Positions 1 through 7,148 are shown, numbered from the stretch's first letter. The stretch: 31,986 nt of DNA from Candidatus Gastranaerophilales bacterium (GCA_900769645.1 CAAGHI010000020.1:1-31986); one strand, 5' to 3'. The notes: generated by a model from the letters alone, not told the origin. A program made the numbers and translations.

Positions 1-116
1 ACTGCTCCATCCCGCGATATTTAAATTTTATGCTGAGCAAATACCCTCAACAACTATATTATGCTCCGTAAAAATAAAAAATCAAGTACTTTGAAATTTT
101 ATTTTAAAAACTTTTA

Positions 117-139
117 CCCCCATAATTAATTATAGGGGG
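117..139. repeat. Inverted repeat near left window edge
   Basis: Five C, then an AT palindrome (ATAATTAATTAT), then five G form a near-perfect hairpin with one bulged A. It could be a transcription terminator, but no clear T tract follows on either strand. I see no gene in positions 1-186. The open frame of the recombinase remnant begins only after a stop at 184-186. Confidence 0.35.
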
Positions 140-186
140 ATTATAAGTGTTGCTCATCATAATTTTTAAGTTGTGATTTTTTATAA

Positions 187-657
187 AACAAGCGGGAGAT
201 AAATAAAAGAACTATTCGGACGAAAGATATTTGTATTCTAGTTTTATTTACATCTTTATATAGTAAGTATTTTATAAATACCAATAAGTTAATTGATTTA
301 AGGCTGGATGGAACAATTGGTGAAGATGATTATAAGTTTAAAACGGAGCAATTATCTGAAAAAATACAAGAAAATGAGTTCCGCTTACGTGAGATAGACG
401 AAATTGACAATAACTTATGTAAATGCCTTAAATATGCCTGTAAAGCAATTAGAAATATTGATACATTATGGATAAATGGAGATTTAGATTTAAAACAAAG
501 ATTGCAGAGGTTAATTTTTCCTAAAGGTTTAATGTATTATTCAAACGATTTTCGAACCGCTGAAATCTCAAGTCTATTCATTAAAAAAGACACCTTAGAG
601 GTGTCTTATATTAATATGGTACCCCCAAGCGAATTCGAATCGCTGTCTACACCGTGA
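187..657 (+). pseudogene. C-terminal remnant of a large serine recombinase, reading into the tRNA-Glu repeat
   Basis: The frame opened by the stop at 184-186 has no usable start. Recognisable homology begins only around position 283 (NKLIDLRLDGTIGEDDY). What remains resembles the coiled-coil and C-terminal part of large serine recombinases: a DGxIxExDY segment, a helix rich in E and K, and the characteristic ending LIFPKGLMY...FRTAEIS. The catalytic N-terminal resolvase domain and zinc ribbon are missing, so it cannot be active. The last 12 codons lie inside the duplicated 3' half of tRNA-Glu and the stop TGA is at 655-657. A recombinase gene that ends within an attachment-site repeat is typical of integrated elements. 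The family call is by eye; the exact truncation point is unknown. Confidence 0.7.
583..605 (-). terminator. Hairpin downstream of the partial tRNA-Glu copy
   Basis: Seven-base-pair stem GACACCT/AGGTGTC with a 3-nt loop, followed on the minus strand by six T (A583-588 on plus). It sits at the same place relative to the partial tRNA copy as the terminator at 2661-2683 does to the intact tRNA, but has a different sequence. Confidence 0.55.
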
Positions 658-660
658 AAG
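617..660 (-). repeat. Duplicated 3' half of tRNA-Glu (attachment-site-like direct repeat)
   Basis: These 44 bases are identical to 2692-2735, which is the 3' half of the tRNA-Glu gene including the encoded CCA, the T arm and part of the anticodon arm. Identity stops at 661, where the intact tRNA continues into its 5' half. This is the expected footprint of an element integrated in the 3' end of a tRNA gene. The repeat bounds a segment of about 2.07 kb (661-2691). Confidence 0.85.
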
Positions 661-822
661 CATCGCATTTGTCCCTTTTTTAGGCGTTATTTGGGTTGAA
701 AATTTTACCGATTTAACACAATTAATCAGCATTTTTATACTGATTTTACTGGGTTAATTTGTGTGAACTTTTTTCTTACCATTTTGTTGCCACTGTTAGA
801 TATTTCTTTTAAATAAATGTAA
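661..822. other. Gene-free stretch inside the tRNA-flanked segment
   Basis: I see no gene here. The minus strand at about 767-802 resembles 2510-2548 (core GCAACAAAA.TGGTAA.AAAAAAGT), a possible degraded tail of an integrase gene. Confidence 0.4.
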
Positions 823-1029
823 TTAATCTTTTCCCTTAATTTGTTTAGGTTGCTTATGCGGAAGAAAATTACTGTCAGTTACAACTTTTTTACCAGTTTC
901 TAATTCCAACTTTTCTGCGTAGCGGTCATATTGGGTTGTTTTACCTGTGGAATCTGTTTTGAACGAGCCTGTTTTTCTTCCGTATTTATCGTAAAATGTT
1001 GTTGTGCCGTTAGGGTGTTTCAAAATCAT
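823..1029 (-). CDS. Small hypothetical protein with YDxYGR motifs
   Basis: A 68-residue protein with two short tandem units, TTFYDKYGRKTGSF (about residues 10-23) and TTQYDRYAEKLE (about 31-42), separated by a KTDSTGK linker. I know such YDKYGRxxGS units from small bacterial proteins of unknown role. The C-terminus is lysine-rich (HKQPKQIKGKD). There is no signal peptide or membrane segment. The ATG at 1029 has no good Shine-Dalgarno sequence, which lowers confidence. It lies in the tRNA-flanked segment, in the same direction as the HxlR gene and 42 bp downstream of it, so co-transcription is possible. Function unknown. Confidence 0.55.
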   Translation of the reverse strand: MILKHPNGTTTFYDKYGRKTGSFKTDSTGKTTQYDRYAEKLELETGKKVVTDSNFLPHKQPKQIKGKD

Positions 1030-1071
1030 ATTCTAATTATTATCTTGGATTAATCTTAACGCAATATTATA

Positions 1072-1425
1072 TTATTCTTCTTTATATTTACAAGGAATAT
1101 TCATTTCTTTTAAGTAAGCAAGTCCCCATTTGTTTAATTCAATAATAGATGGGATTAATCTCTTTCCACGTTCGGTCAATGAATATTCTGTTTTAGGTGG
1201 GACAACAGGATACAATTTTCTTTGAATAATTCCGTCTGCTTCCAATTCCTTTAATTGTTGTATTAGCATTTTAGGAGTTGCGTGAGAAATTAATTTTTGT
1301 AATTCGTTGTACCTCAGGGTTTTATCAATAAGATGACCAATTATAACCCCTTTGTATTTTCCTCCAATAATCTCCATTGTAACCTCAAGTGGACATTTAT
1401 ATTCATCTTGTCTTTGTTTGCTCAT
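1072..1425 (-). CDS. HxlR-family transcriptional regulator
   Basis: A winged-helix DNA-binding protein of 117 residues, the usual size for HxlR/MarR-like regulators. The family signature CPLEVTMEIIGGKYKGVIIGHL is close to the N-terminus, counterpart of the CPVE...IGGKWK pattern. It is followed by the recognition-helix region (LRYNELQKLISHATPKMLIQQLKELEADGIIQR) and the wing (PPKTEYSLTERGKRL). A TTG four codons upstream (1437) keeps the frame, but the ATG at 1425 has a GGAG six bases ahead, so I chose the ATG. It is divergent from the MBL-fold hydrolase at 1547, the usual arrangement for an HxlR protein and its target. The signal it senses is unknown. Autoregulation and control of the hydrolase are inferred from position. 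Confidence 0.88.
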   Translation of the reverse strand: MSKQRQDEYKCPLEVTMEIIGGKYKGVIIGHLIDKTLRYNELQKLISHATPKMLIQQLKELEADGIIQRKLYPVVPPKTEYSLTERGKRLIPSIIELNKWGLAYLKEMNIPCKYKEE

Positions 1426-1455
1426 TTGAAACTCCAAACTAACCTTTTGGTAACT

Positions 1456-1483
1456 ATTATACTTTAATGTATATATTATACAA
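1456..1483 (-). promoter_or_regulatory. Promoter of the HxlR gene
   Basis: TTGTAT (-35, plus 1478-1483) and TATAAT (-10, plus 1456-1461) on the minus strand, 16 bp apart. The heptamer ATTATAC occurs twice on the plus strand, at 1456-1462 and 1475-1481, and GTATATATTATAC is a near palindrome. This spacer is a good candidate operator for the HxlR protein. Confidence 0.6.
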
Positions 1484-1495
1484 AATAGTGCATTC

Positions 1496-1524
1496 TTGAA
1501 AAAAAGTAAATAAGAATTTAATAT
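1496..1524 (+). promoter_or_regulatory. Promoter of the MBL-fold hydrolase gene
   Basis: TTGAAA at 1496-1501, a 17-bp spacer and TAATAT at 1519-1524. A strong ribosome binding site (AAAGGAG, 1532-1538) follows just before the ATG at 1547, so the transcript leader would be very short. Confidence 0.55.
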
Positions 1525-1546
1525 TATTATAAAAGGAGATGATTAC

Positions 1547-2326
1547 ATGAAAATTACTCAAATTAGAAATGCTACATTAATTATAGAATACGACAATACA
1601 AGATTTTTAATAGATCCTTGGCTTGGACCAAAAGGTTATATGCCGGGTTTTGAAACAGCCGTTAATTCTGAAATTCGACAACCGAGAGTAGAATTACCTT
1701 TTTCTATTGATAAAATTGTAAATGTAGATTCTGTTATCATCACTCATATTCACCCAGATCATTGGGACGAATATGCAGAACATGCAATAGATAAAAATCT
1801 TAAAATATTTGTTCAATCAGAATTTGATAAAAACTTTATATTATCAAAAGGTTTTAAAGATGTTGAGATTTTAGCAGAACAAGGTACAAGCTTTAGAAAT
1901 ATAACTTTATACAAAACTCATACACAACATGGAAAACGAGAAATTTTAAAACCTTTATGTGATTCAATTGGAATGCCTTATGATGCAATGGGTATTGTTT
2001 TCAATGCTGAACAAGAAAAAACACTTTATATTGCAGGGGATACGATTTGGTGCGAAGAAGTAAAAGAAGCCTTGAATAAATATTCTCCAGATATAGTTGT
2101 AGTCAATGCTTGTGCAGCAACTGTATTAAATGGTGAACGCTTAATTATGAACATTGATGATTTAAAAGAAGTTTTAAAAAATTCTAAAAATGTAACCGTA
2201 ATTGCAAGCCACATGGATACTGTAAGCCATTTAACCGTTACAAGAAAAGATTTAGAACATTTTAAAAACAATAATAATATAGATAATTTACTGATACCAA
2301 CTGATGGTGAAGTTTTAGTTTTTTAG
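1547..2326 (+). CDS. Metallo-beta-lactamase-fold metal-dependent hydrolase
   Basis: A 259-residue protein with the metal-binding signature of the metallo-beta-lactamase fold: THIHPDHWDE (H67, H69, D71, H72), further candidate ligands H128 (TQHGK), D165 (AGDT) and H222 (ASHMD). The N-terminal strand pattern (TLIIEYDNTRFLIDPWLG) is like UlaG/RomA-type hydrolases of small substrates rather than true beta-lactamases. No signal peptide, so cytoplasmic. The start is supported by AAAGGAG eight bases upstream. It is divergent from an HxlR regulator, and both lie between the two tRNA-Glu repeats, so the pair looks like cargo of an integrated segment. The substrate cannot be told from sequence. Confidence 0.88.
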   Translation: MKITQIRNATLIIEYDNTRFLIDPWLGPKGYMPGFETAVNSEIRQPRVELPFSIDKIVNVDSVIITHIHPDHWDEYAEHAIDKNLKIFVQSEFDKNFILSKGFKDVEILAEQGTSFRNITLYKTHTQHGKREILKPLCDSIGMPYDAMGIVFNAEQEKTLYIAGDTIWCEEVKEALNKYSPDIVVVNACAATVLNGERLIMNIDDLKEVLKNSKNVTVIASHMDTVSHLTVTRKDLEHFKNNNNIDNLLIPTDGEVLVF

Positions 2327-2660
2327 GTGAGATTGTCTAAAATAGTATCAATGACAGGCTTTACGACTATTTTTAATTTTAACATTTTGCAGTGGCAAGA
2401 TTGTTAATGTTGCCACTGTGTTGCCACTTCGGACTTTTATTTACAATAATCCGAAACTAGACTGCGAGAGAGTTATAGAGTTCTGTACAAATGTTAGAAT
2501 TTTTCTGAGTGACTTTTTTATTACCACTTTTGTTGCCGCTATACGAAATTTTTAGAAATTCTAGCAAAATAAACTGCTCTGAAAGATAGATATAACAAGC
2601 ATTTATTGTTTGACACTAGCTGAAATGCAGTAATAATGTATATTTTAAAAATTAAGCACT
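2327..2660. other. Gene-free stretch with hairpin and degraded repeats
   Basis: No gene is visible. CAGTGGCAA (2390-2398) and TTGCCACTG (2410-2418) form a perfect 9-bp inverted repeat with an 11-nt loop, which may terminate or follow the hydrolase transcript although no T tract follows. TTGCCACTG also occurs at 787-795. On the minus strand, 2409-2434 and 2510-2548 carry diverged copies of the GGCAACAAAAGTGG pattern seen at 767-802. Confidence 0.45.
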
Positions 2661-2683
2661 AAAAAAGCCACGCTATACGTGGC
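2661..2683 (-). terminator. Terminator of tRNA-Glu
   Basis: GCCACG/CGTGGC stem with loop CTATA, followed on the minus strand by six T (A2661-2666 on plus). It starts eight bases past the encoded CCA of the tRNA. Confidence 0.8.
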
Positions 2684-2691
2684 TTATTAAA

Positions 2692-2767
2692 TGGTACCCC
2701 CAAGCGAATTCGAATCGCTGTCTACACCGTGAAAGGGTGTTGTCCTAGGCCTCTAGACGATGGGGGC
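2692..2767 (-). tRNA. tRNA-Glu (anticodon TTC)
   Basis: A 76-nt cloverleaf read on the minus strand: acceptor GCCCCCA pairs with TGGGGGT, anticodon loop CTTTCAC with anticodon TTC, T arm containing TTCGAAT, discriminator A and an encoded CCA (2692-2694). It has its own promoter and terminator. Its 3' half is duplicated at 617-660, which marks it as an integration site; the gene itself remains intact. Confidence 0.96.
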
Positions 2768-2788
2768 TTGGTTCCTTCGACAAAATCT

Positions 2789-2817
2789 ATCTTACATGAA
2801 ACATTTTTAAATGTCAA
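2789..2817 (-). promoter_or_regulatory. Promoter of tRNA-Glu
   Basis: Consensus TTGACA (minus strand, plus 2812-2817), 17-bp spacer, TAAGAT (plus 2789-2794). The -10 box ends about 21 bp ahead of the tRNA 5' end. Confidence 0.8.
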
Positions 2818-2898
2818 CCATTCTTTCTAAATTTTTTTTAGAAAGTTTTTACTTCTGTTTTTTTGTCATTCATTGTCTGTATTTATAACTTGTTACAC

Positions 2899-2927
2899 TT
2901 GAAAGTTTTTTGTTTTTTATGTAAAAT
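2899..2927 (+). promoter_or_regulatory. Promoter of clpC
   Basis: TTGAAA (2899-2904), 17-bp spacer, TAAAAT (2922-2927), then AGGAG at 2948-2952, eight bases ahead of the ATG. No CtsR-type or CIRCE-like operator is apparent in the spacer. Confidence 0.65.
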
Positions 2928-2960
2928 ATATATCATAGAAGAGAGATAGGAGTAAAATAA

Positions 2961-5465
2961 ATGTTCGAACGTTTTACGGAAAAAGCTATAAAAGTAATTA
3001 TGTTAGCTCAAGAAGAAGCGCGCAGACTTGGTCACAACTTTGTTGGAACAGAACAAGTGCTTTTGGGACTTATCGGTGAAGGCACCGGAGTTGCCGCAAA
3101 AACTTTAAAATCTATGGGCGTAACATTAAAAGATGCCAGAGCAGAAGTAGAAAAAATTATTGGTAGAGGTTCAGGCTTTGTTGCTGTGGAAATTCCTTTC
3201 ACACCAAGAGCTAAAAGAGTCTTGGAACTTTCTTGGGACGAAGCAAGACAACTCGGCCACAACTACATAGGTACAGAACACCTTCTTCTTGGCCTAATCC
3301 GAGAAGGCGAAGGAGTTGCTGCAAGAGTTTTGGAAAACCTTGGTGTTGACTTAAATAAAGTTAGAAGTAATGTTGTGAAAATGCTTGGTGAATCTAAACC
3401 ACAATCTGTTTCTTCCGGCGCATCAAGCTCATCATCATCGTCATCAGGCGGAAAAACCAAAACTCCAAGTTTAGATGAATTTGGTCGTGACTTAACACTT
3501 GCTGCACAAGAATTAAGACTTGATCCGGTTGTCGGCAGAGAAAAAGAAATTGAACGTGTTATTCAAATTCTTGCTCGTCGTACTAAAAACAACCCTGTTC
3601 TAATCGGGGAACCGGGCGTTGGTAAAACAGCCGTTGCGGAAGGCTTAGCAATCAGAATTGTTAATGCAGAAGTTCCTGATATTTTGGACGGGAAAAAAGT
3701 TATCCAGCTTGATATGGGACTTTTGGTTGCCGGTACTAAATATCGTGGTGAATTTGAAGAACGTCTTAAAAAAATCATGGACGAAATTCGTCAAGCAGGA
3801 AACATCATTCTTGTAATTGATGAAATGCATACACTTATCGGTGCAGGAGCCGCAGAAGGTGCAATTGATGCCGCAAACATCTTAAAACCGGCATTGTCAC
3901 GTGGCGAAATTCAGGTTATCGGTGCTACAACTCTTGATGAATATAGAAAATATGTTGAAAAAGACCCTGCTTTGGAACGTCGTTTTCAATCTGTAATCAT
4001 TGACGAACCGACTGAGGAAGAGTCAATTGAGATTATCAAAGGCTTGAAACCAAAATACGAAGAACACCATAAATTAATTATTTCTGATGAAGCGATTATT
4101 GCGGCTGTAAAATTGTCTAACAAATACATCACAGACAGATTTTTACCGGATAAAGCAATCGACGTAATTGACGAAGCTTCTTCAAAAGTTCGTTTGAAGG
4201 TTTCAAACTTGTCACCAGAAGGCAAAGAGCTTGAAAAAGAGTTGCGTTCAATTATTAAAGAAAAAGAAAATGCTATCAGAAATCAGGAATTTGAAAAAGC
4301 TTCTCAATTAAGAGATGACGAAGCTGATATGAAAGATAGAATTCGTGAGATGGCTCAAAAGTACAGAGAAGAACACGAAGCAAACAAACCGACTGTTACG
4401 GCTGAAAATGTTGCGGAAGTAATCGGAACAATGACCGGTATTCCTGTAACTAAGTTGACAGAAGGCGAAAGCGAAAGACTTCTTAAACTTGAACAAACTC
4501 TTCACGAAAGAGTTATCGGGCAAAACGACGCGGTTGTTGCTATTTCTAAGGCAATCAGACGTGCAAGAGTGGGCTTGAAGAGTCCTAACAGACCTATCGG
4601 AAGTTTCATCTTCTGTGGTCCAACCGGCGTTGGTAAAACTGAACTTGCAAAAGCCTTGGCAGAAGCCGTATTTGGTTCAGAAGACAACATGATAAGAGTT
4701 GATATGTCAGAATTTATGGAAAAACATTCAACTGCAAAACTTATCGGTTCTCCTCCGGGATACGTAGGCTACGATGACGGCGGACATTTGACAGAACTTG
4801 TTCGCAAAAAACCTTACAGCGTAATTCTATTCGACGAAATCGAAAAAGCACACCCAGATGTATTCAACATCATGTTGCAAATTTTGGACGATGGTCGTTT
4901 GACAGATGCGAAAGGTCGTCACGTAAACTTCAAAAACACAATTATCATTATGACATCAAACGTTGGTGCAAGCATGATTACAACAACATCTAAGCTTGGA
5001 TTCTCAACAAGTGATGATGAATCAAAAGACAAGTACGAAAAACTTAAAGAAACAGTTTCTGAAGAAATGAAAAAAGCATTCAGACCTGAATTCTTGAACC
5101 GTATTGATGAAACAATCGTATTTGCACACTTGAAACAAGAAGAAATCAGACAAATCGTTGACTTGATGTTGAAAGATCTAGTTAAACGATTGGCTGAAAG
5201 AGAATTGTCACTTGAAGTTACAGATGAGGTTAAAGATCATTTGGCGAAAAATGGTTATTCAGAAGCTTATGGTGCAAGACCTTTGAGAAGGTTAATACAA
5301 CGTAAGATTGAAGATATGCTTGCAGAAGAAATCCTTTCAGGCAAATACTCAGCCGGCGACACAATTGTAATCAAGTTGGTTGATGATAAAATCGCTTTTG
5401 ATAAGAAATCAAAACGAGCTAAAAAAGAACAACCTGCTGAATCAGCAGAAGAAACAGTTCAATAA
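2961..5465 (+). CDS. clpC: ATP-dependent Clp protease ATPase subunit ClpC
   Basis: An 834-residue HSP100 unfoldase that feeds substrates to the ClpP protease. Domains in order: two Clp_N repeats (RLGHNFVGTEQVLLGLI and QLGHNYIGTEHLLLGLI, residues about 15-145), a serine-rich linker (about 150-165), first AAA+ module with Walker A GEPGVGKTA near residue 216, a UVR-type helix (QEFEKASQLRDDEADMKDRI, about 440-460) in the middle domain typical of ClpC rather than ClpB, second AAA+ module with Walker A GPTGVGKTE near 553, and the C-terminal sensor domain (YGARPLRRLIQRKIED). The length is normal for ClpC. It stands alone with its own promoter and terminator, without the ctsR-mcsA-mcsB genes found beside clpC in Firmicutes, which fits a cyanobacterial-type context. 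Confidence 0.97.
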   Translation: MFERFTEKAIKVIMLAQEEARRLGHNFVGTEQVLLGLIGEGTGVAAKTLKSMGVTLKDARAEVEKIIGRGSGFVAVEIPFTPRAKRVLELSWDEARQLGHNYIGTEHLLLGLIREGEGVAARVLENLGVDLNKVRSNVVKMLGESKPQSVSSGASSSSSSSSGGKTKTPSLDEFGRDLTLAAQELRLDPVVGREKEIERVIQILARRTKNNPVLIGEPGVGKTAVAEGLAIRIVNAEVPDILDGKKVIQLDMGLLVAGTKYRGEFEERLKKIMDEIRQAGNIILVIDEMHTLIGAGAAEGAIDAANILKPALSRGEIQVIGATTLDEYRKYVEKDPALERRFQSVIIDEPTEEESIEIIKGLKPKYEEHHKLIISDEAIIAAVKLSNKYITDRFLPDKAIDVIDEASSKVRLKVSNLSPEGKELEKELRSIIKEKENAIRNQEFEKASQLRDDEADMKDRIREMAQKYREEHEANKPTVTAENVAEVIGTMTGIPVTKLTEGESERLLKLEQTLHERVIGQNDAVVAISKAIRRARVGLKSPNRPIGSFIFCGPTGVGKTELAKALAEAVFGSEDNMIRVDMSEFMEKHSTAKLIGSPPGYVGYDDGGHLTELVRKKPYSVILFDEIEKAHPDVFNIMLQILDDGRLTDAKGRHVNFKNTIIIMTSNVGASMITTTSKLGFSTSDDESKDKYEKLKETVSEEMKKAFRPEFLNRIDETIVFAHLKQEEIRQIVDLMLKDLVKRLAERELSLEVTDEVKDHLAKNGYSEAYGARPLRRLIQRKIEDMLAEEILSGKYSAGDTIVIKLVDDKIAFDKKSKRAKKEQPAESAEETVQ

Positions 5466-5485
5466 AGTTGTTTTAAAATAAAAGA

Positions 5486-5510
5486 AAAAGAGCCGAAAGG
5501 CTCTTTTTTT
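5486..5510 (+). terminator. Terminator of clpC
   Basis: Stem AAGAGCC/GGCTCTT with a GAAA tetraloop and a run of seven T, about 20 bases after the clpC stop. A canonical intrinsic terminator. Confidence 0.9.
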
Positions 5511-5546
5511 ATGGCGTTTTTATGAAAAATTTTATTTATATATGTG

Positions 5547-6293
5547 TTACCAAGGGTAATCTTTTGGAATTTCCCAGTTATTATTAACGATTAATGCAGC
5601 ACAAGAAGAACCATTCCAATAACCTTGTGTATCATTATTACACTCATTTTGATTTGTGTTTCCAGATCTATTAACTATTTTTGGACTATCAATTGTAACT
5701 ATTCCTTTCCCAGGAACATGTTGCCCGTTTAAAGTAAACAAAAAGACATCTCTTCCGGCTATATTCGGAGCTTTTGGTCCGTTAATATCAACAATAATGT
5801 GATCATAATTTGCACCATGGTTTATTACCCAGTAACAAAAACCTTTTGTTGTACAGAGTGGATTTTTATCCCCATAACCGCTACCTGCATAATCAAGAAT
5901 AAAAGAACCTTTATTAGATTTATCTTTTATTATTATTTTTTTCCCAGAATATCTATGTGCTCCTGTAAAGTATGGATCTAAATACAATTTTGATAAATTT
6001 ATATTGTTTGCGTAAATTGTTACAGTATTATAAACATTTTCTGGCACATCTAAAGTGTCACCGTAATCCAATTTCGCACGATTTATAGCTTCAGAAATTG
6101 CTTGATATGCTACTTTTAGTTGCGTTGCAGTTTGCTTTTTCTGATAATTTGTGATCACAGAAGGAAGAGTCAATGCGGCAACAACACCGATTATGCCGAG
6201 GGAGATTAAAACCTCTGCGAGAGTAAACGCGACTTTTGGAAGTGAAAAGTGAGACGTGAAACGTGAAAAGACCGTTTCGGTTAAGTTTTTCAT
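5547..6293 (-). CDS. Type IV pilin-like protein (prepilin-type N-terminal methylation domain)
   Basis: From the ATG at 6293 (GAAAGGA about six bases upstream) the protein has 248 residues. A basic leader is followed by the class III processing motif VA^FTLAEVLISLG and a hydrophobic helix LGIIGVVAALTLPSVI, then the globular part. Conserved later blocks are VDINGPKAPNIAGRDVFLF and the C-terminal CAALIVNNNWEIPKDYPW, both shared with the protein at 21302-22132 (VDINGDTRPNIVGKDIF, CTALIMYDGWQIKEDYNW). It probably forms or decorates a type IV pilus or pseudopilus after prepilin peptidase cleavage. Leader residues VFSRFTSHFSLPK are encoded by a repeat (6242-6275) also found between rpoB and rpoC1. 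The same frame stays open upstream to 7241, so a longer product is possible. Confidence 0.85.
   Translation of the reverse strand: MKNLTETVFSRFTSHFSLPKVAFTLAEVLISLGIIGVVAALTLPSVITNYQKKQTATQLKVAYQAISEAINRAKLDYGDTLDVPENVYNTVTIYANNINLSKLYLDPYFTGAHRYSGKKIIIKDKSNKGSFILDYAGSGYGDKNPLCTTKGFCYWVINHGANYDHIIVDINGPKAPNIAGRDVFLFTLNGQHVPGKGIVTIDSPKIVNRSGNTNQNECNNDTQGYWNGSSCAALIVNNNWEIPKDYPW
6242..6275. repeat. GTGAAA-type repeat copy inside the pilin leader
   Basis: AGTGAAAAGTGAGACGTG, then AAACGTGAAAAGACC, near-identical to 13551-13582 in the rpoB-rpoC1 spacer. Here it is translated, giving part of the prepilin leader just before the FTLAE cleavage motif. Confidence 0.75.
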
Positions 6294-6356
6294 GTATATT
6301 CCTTTCAATTTACTTGTATTACAATAATAAGCTGGATTCTTTCGGCTTGAAGAATT

Positions 6357-6445
6357 CTCATTCGCGTTAAACGTGTCTTCGAAGTTGCAGAAAAGTCTTG
6401 CAGACCGCCTTGTTTTCTGCAACTTCTTCGCACTCGGCGAATGAG
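6357..6445. repeat. Nested palindromic repeat
   Basis: Outer arms CTCATTCGC (6357-6365) and GCGAATGAG (6437-6445) enclose inner arms GAAGTTGCAGAAAA (6381-6394) and TTTTCTGCAACTTC (6413-6426), all perfect. The sequence that follows (CAGAATGACG) resembles the end of the palindrome at 27358-27416. Confidence 0.85.
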
Positions 6446-6591
6446 CCTCAGAATGACGCAAATTGCAGCTATTTTCATGAGTAGTTTTGGTAAAATAACC
6501 CTCGCCCCAAAGGGGAGTAGGGAAGAATTTCTTAATGAACGGCAGTGAATTTAGAAATTCGGGTGAGGGGTACGATTGGATAGATGAAACC

Positions 6592-6660
6592 ACCTCTCCT
6601 AGGGAGAGGTCACTGTCGTTTACGAGCGTATAGCGAGTGTTACGAATGTGGGAGAGGGGT
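6592..6660 (+). repeat. Dispersed 68-bp repeat, copy 1
   Basis: Begins CCTCTCCTAGGGAGAGGTCA and ends TGTGGGAGAGGGGT, with ACGAGCG..TAGCGAG in the middle. It is closely similar along its full length to the minus strand of 21079-21147, and more weakly to 20980-21045. It is self-complementary at its ends. Confidence 0.8.
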
Positions 6661-6706
6661 AGATTTGTATTATATTTACCTTCAAGCCCTCTCTCTAACT
6701 CTGCTT

Positions 6707-6789
6707 GGTTGTTCGCGATTAACGGGTCTACGGAATGCTCCGCCGGCTCAATGCCGCCGTGTGCTTCCTGCGCACTCAGCGAACAATCC
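6707..6789. repeat. Palindromic repeat
   Basis: GGTTGTTCGC (6707-6716) pairs with GCGAACAATCC (6779-6789, one extra base). The flanks (CTCTCTCTAACTCTGCTT and GCTCTTCCAAGGAGAGA) extend the pairing imperfectly. Confidence 0.7.
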
Positions 6790-7082
6790 GCTCTTCCAAG
6801 GAGAGAAAATTCTTTCATTACTTCTGAAACTGAAAGTATTTCTATTTCGTTGTTGGGGTAGCGTCTTGAAATTGCTTCTCGCTCGTAACTGCCATTCATA
6901 TTGCTGTCGCAGATATGAATTTCATTCCTCGCTCCCCGAGTTAGCCACTCGTCCGCAATTTCGCAACCCCAACCTACAATATATTTTTGTTCATTGCTAC
7001 TATCAACCAAAACAACTTTTTCTGTTTCGGACTTATCGTCTTTACGTCTTATCGTCCTAACGTCTTTTACAAACTTAGCTGC

Positions 7083-7148
7083 TAAAACCTTACACCAATA
7101 CCTGAAATAGGGACCAATTTTGTTACAGAGGGCTACGTGCGTAGCACC
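7083..7148 (-). repeat. GATHVALC repeat, copy 1
   Basis: About 66 bp aligning with 22033-22099. The first 27 bases on the minus strand (GGTGCTACGCACGTAGCCCT and onward to GTAAC) are identical, the middle 17 or so differ, and the last part (CAG..ATTGGTGTAA.G.TTTTA) is again alike. In the pilin frame it reads GATHVALCNKIGPYFRYWCK. The other copy reads GATHVALCNDVHSYLRHWCK in its own gene's frame. Confidence 0.8.

Noticed and set aside
1547..2326. Antibiotic beta-lactamase
   Set aside because: Although the fold is metallo-beta-lactamase, there is no signal peptide and the sequence resembles cytoplasmic UlaG-like hydrolases; resistance cannot be claimed.
2822..2850. CTTTCTAAA/TTTAGAAAG hairpin followed by T between tRNA-Glu and clpC
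   Set aside because: It resembles a terminator, but no plus-strand gene ends upstream of it, and on the minus strand it precedes the tRNA promoter; probably a chance AT-rich palindrome.
6584..7060. Plus-strand open frame of 158 codons (and a nested one at 6637-6861)
   Set aside because: It lies across palindromic repeats, has no ribosome binding site, and its translation (RGRGVDLYY, CRRVLPAHSANN) looks like read-through of repeat DNA. The opposite strand is the frame continuous with the pilin.
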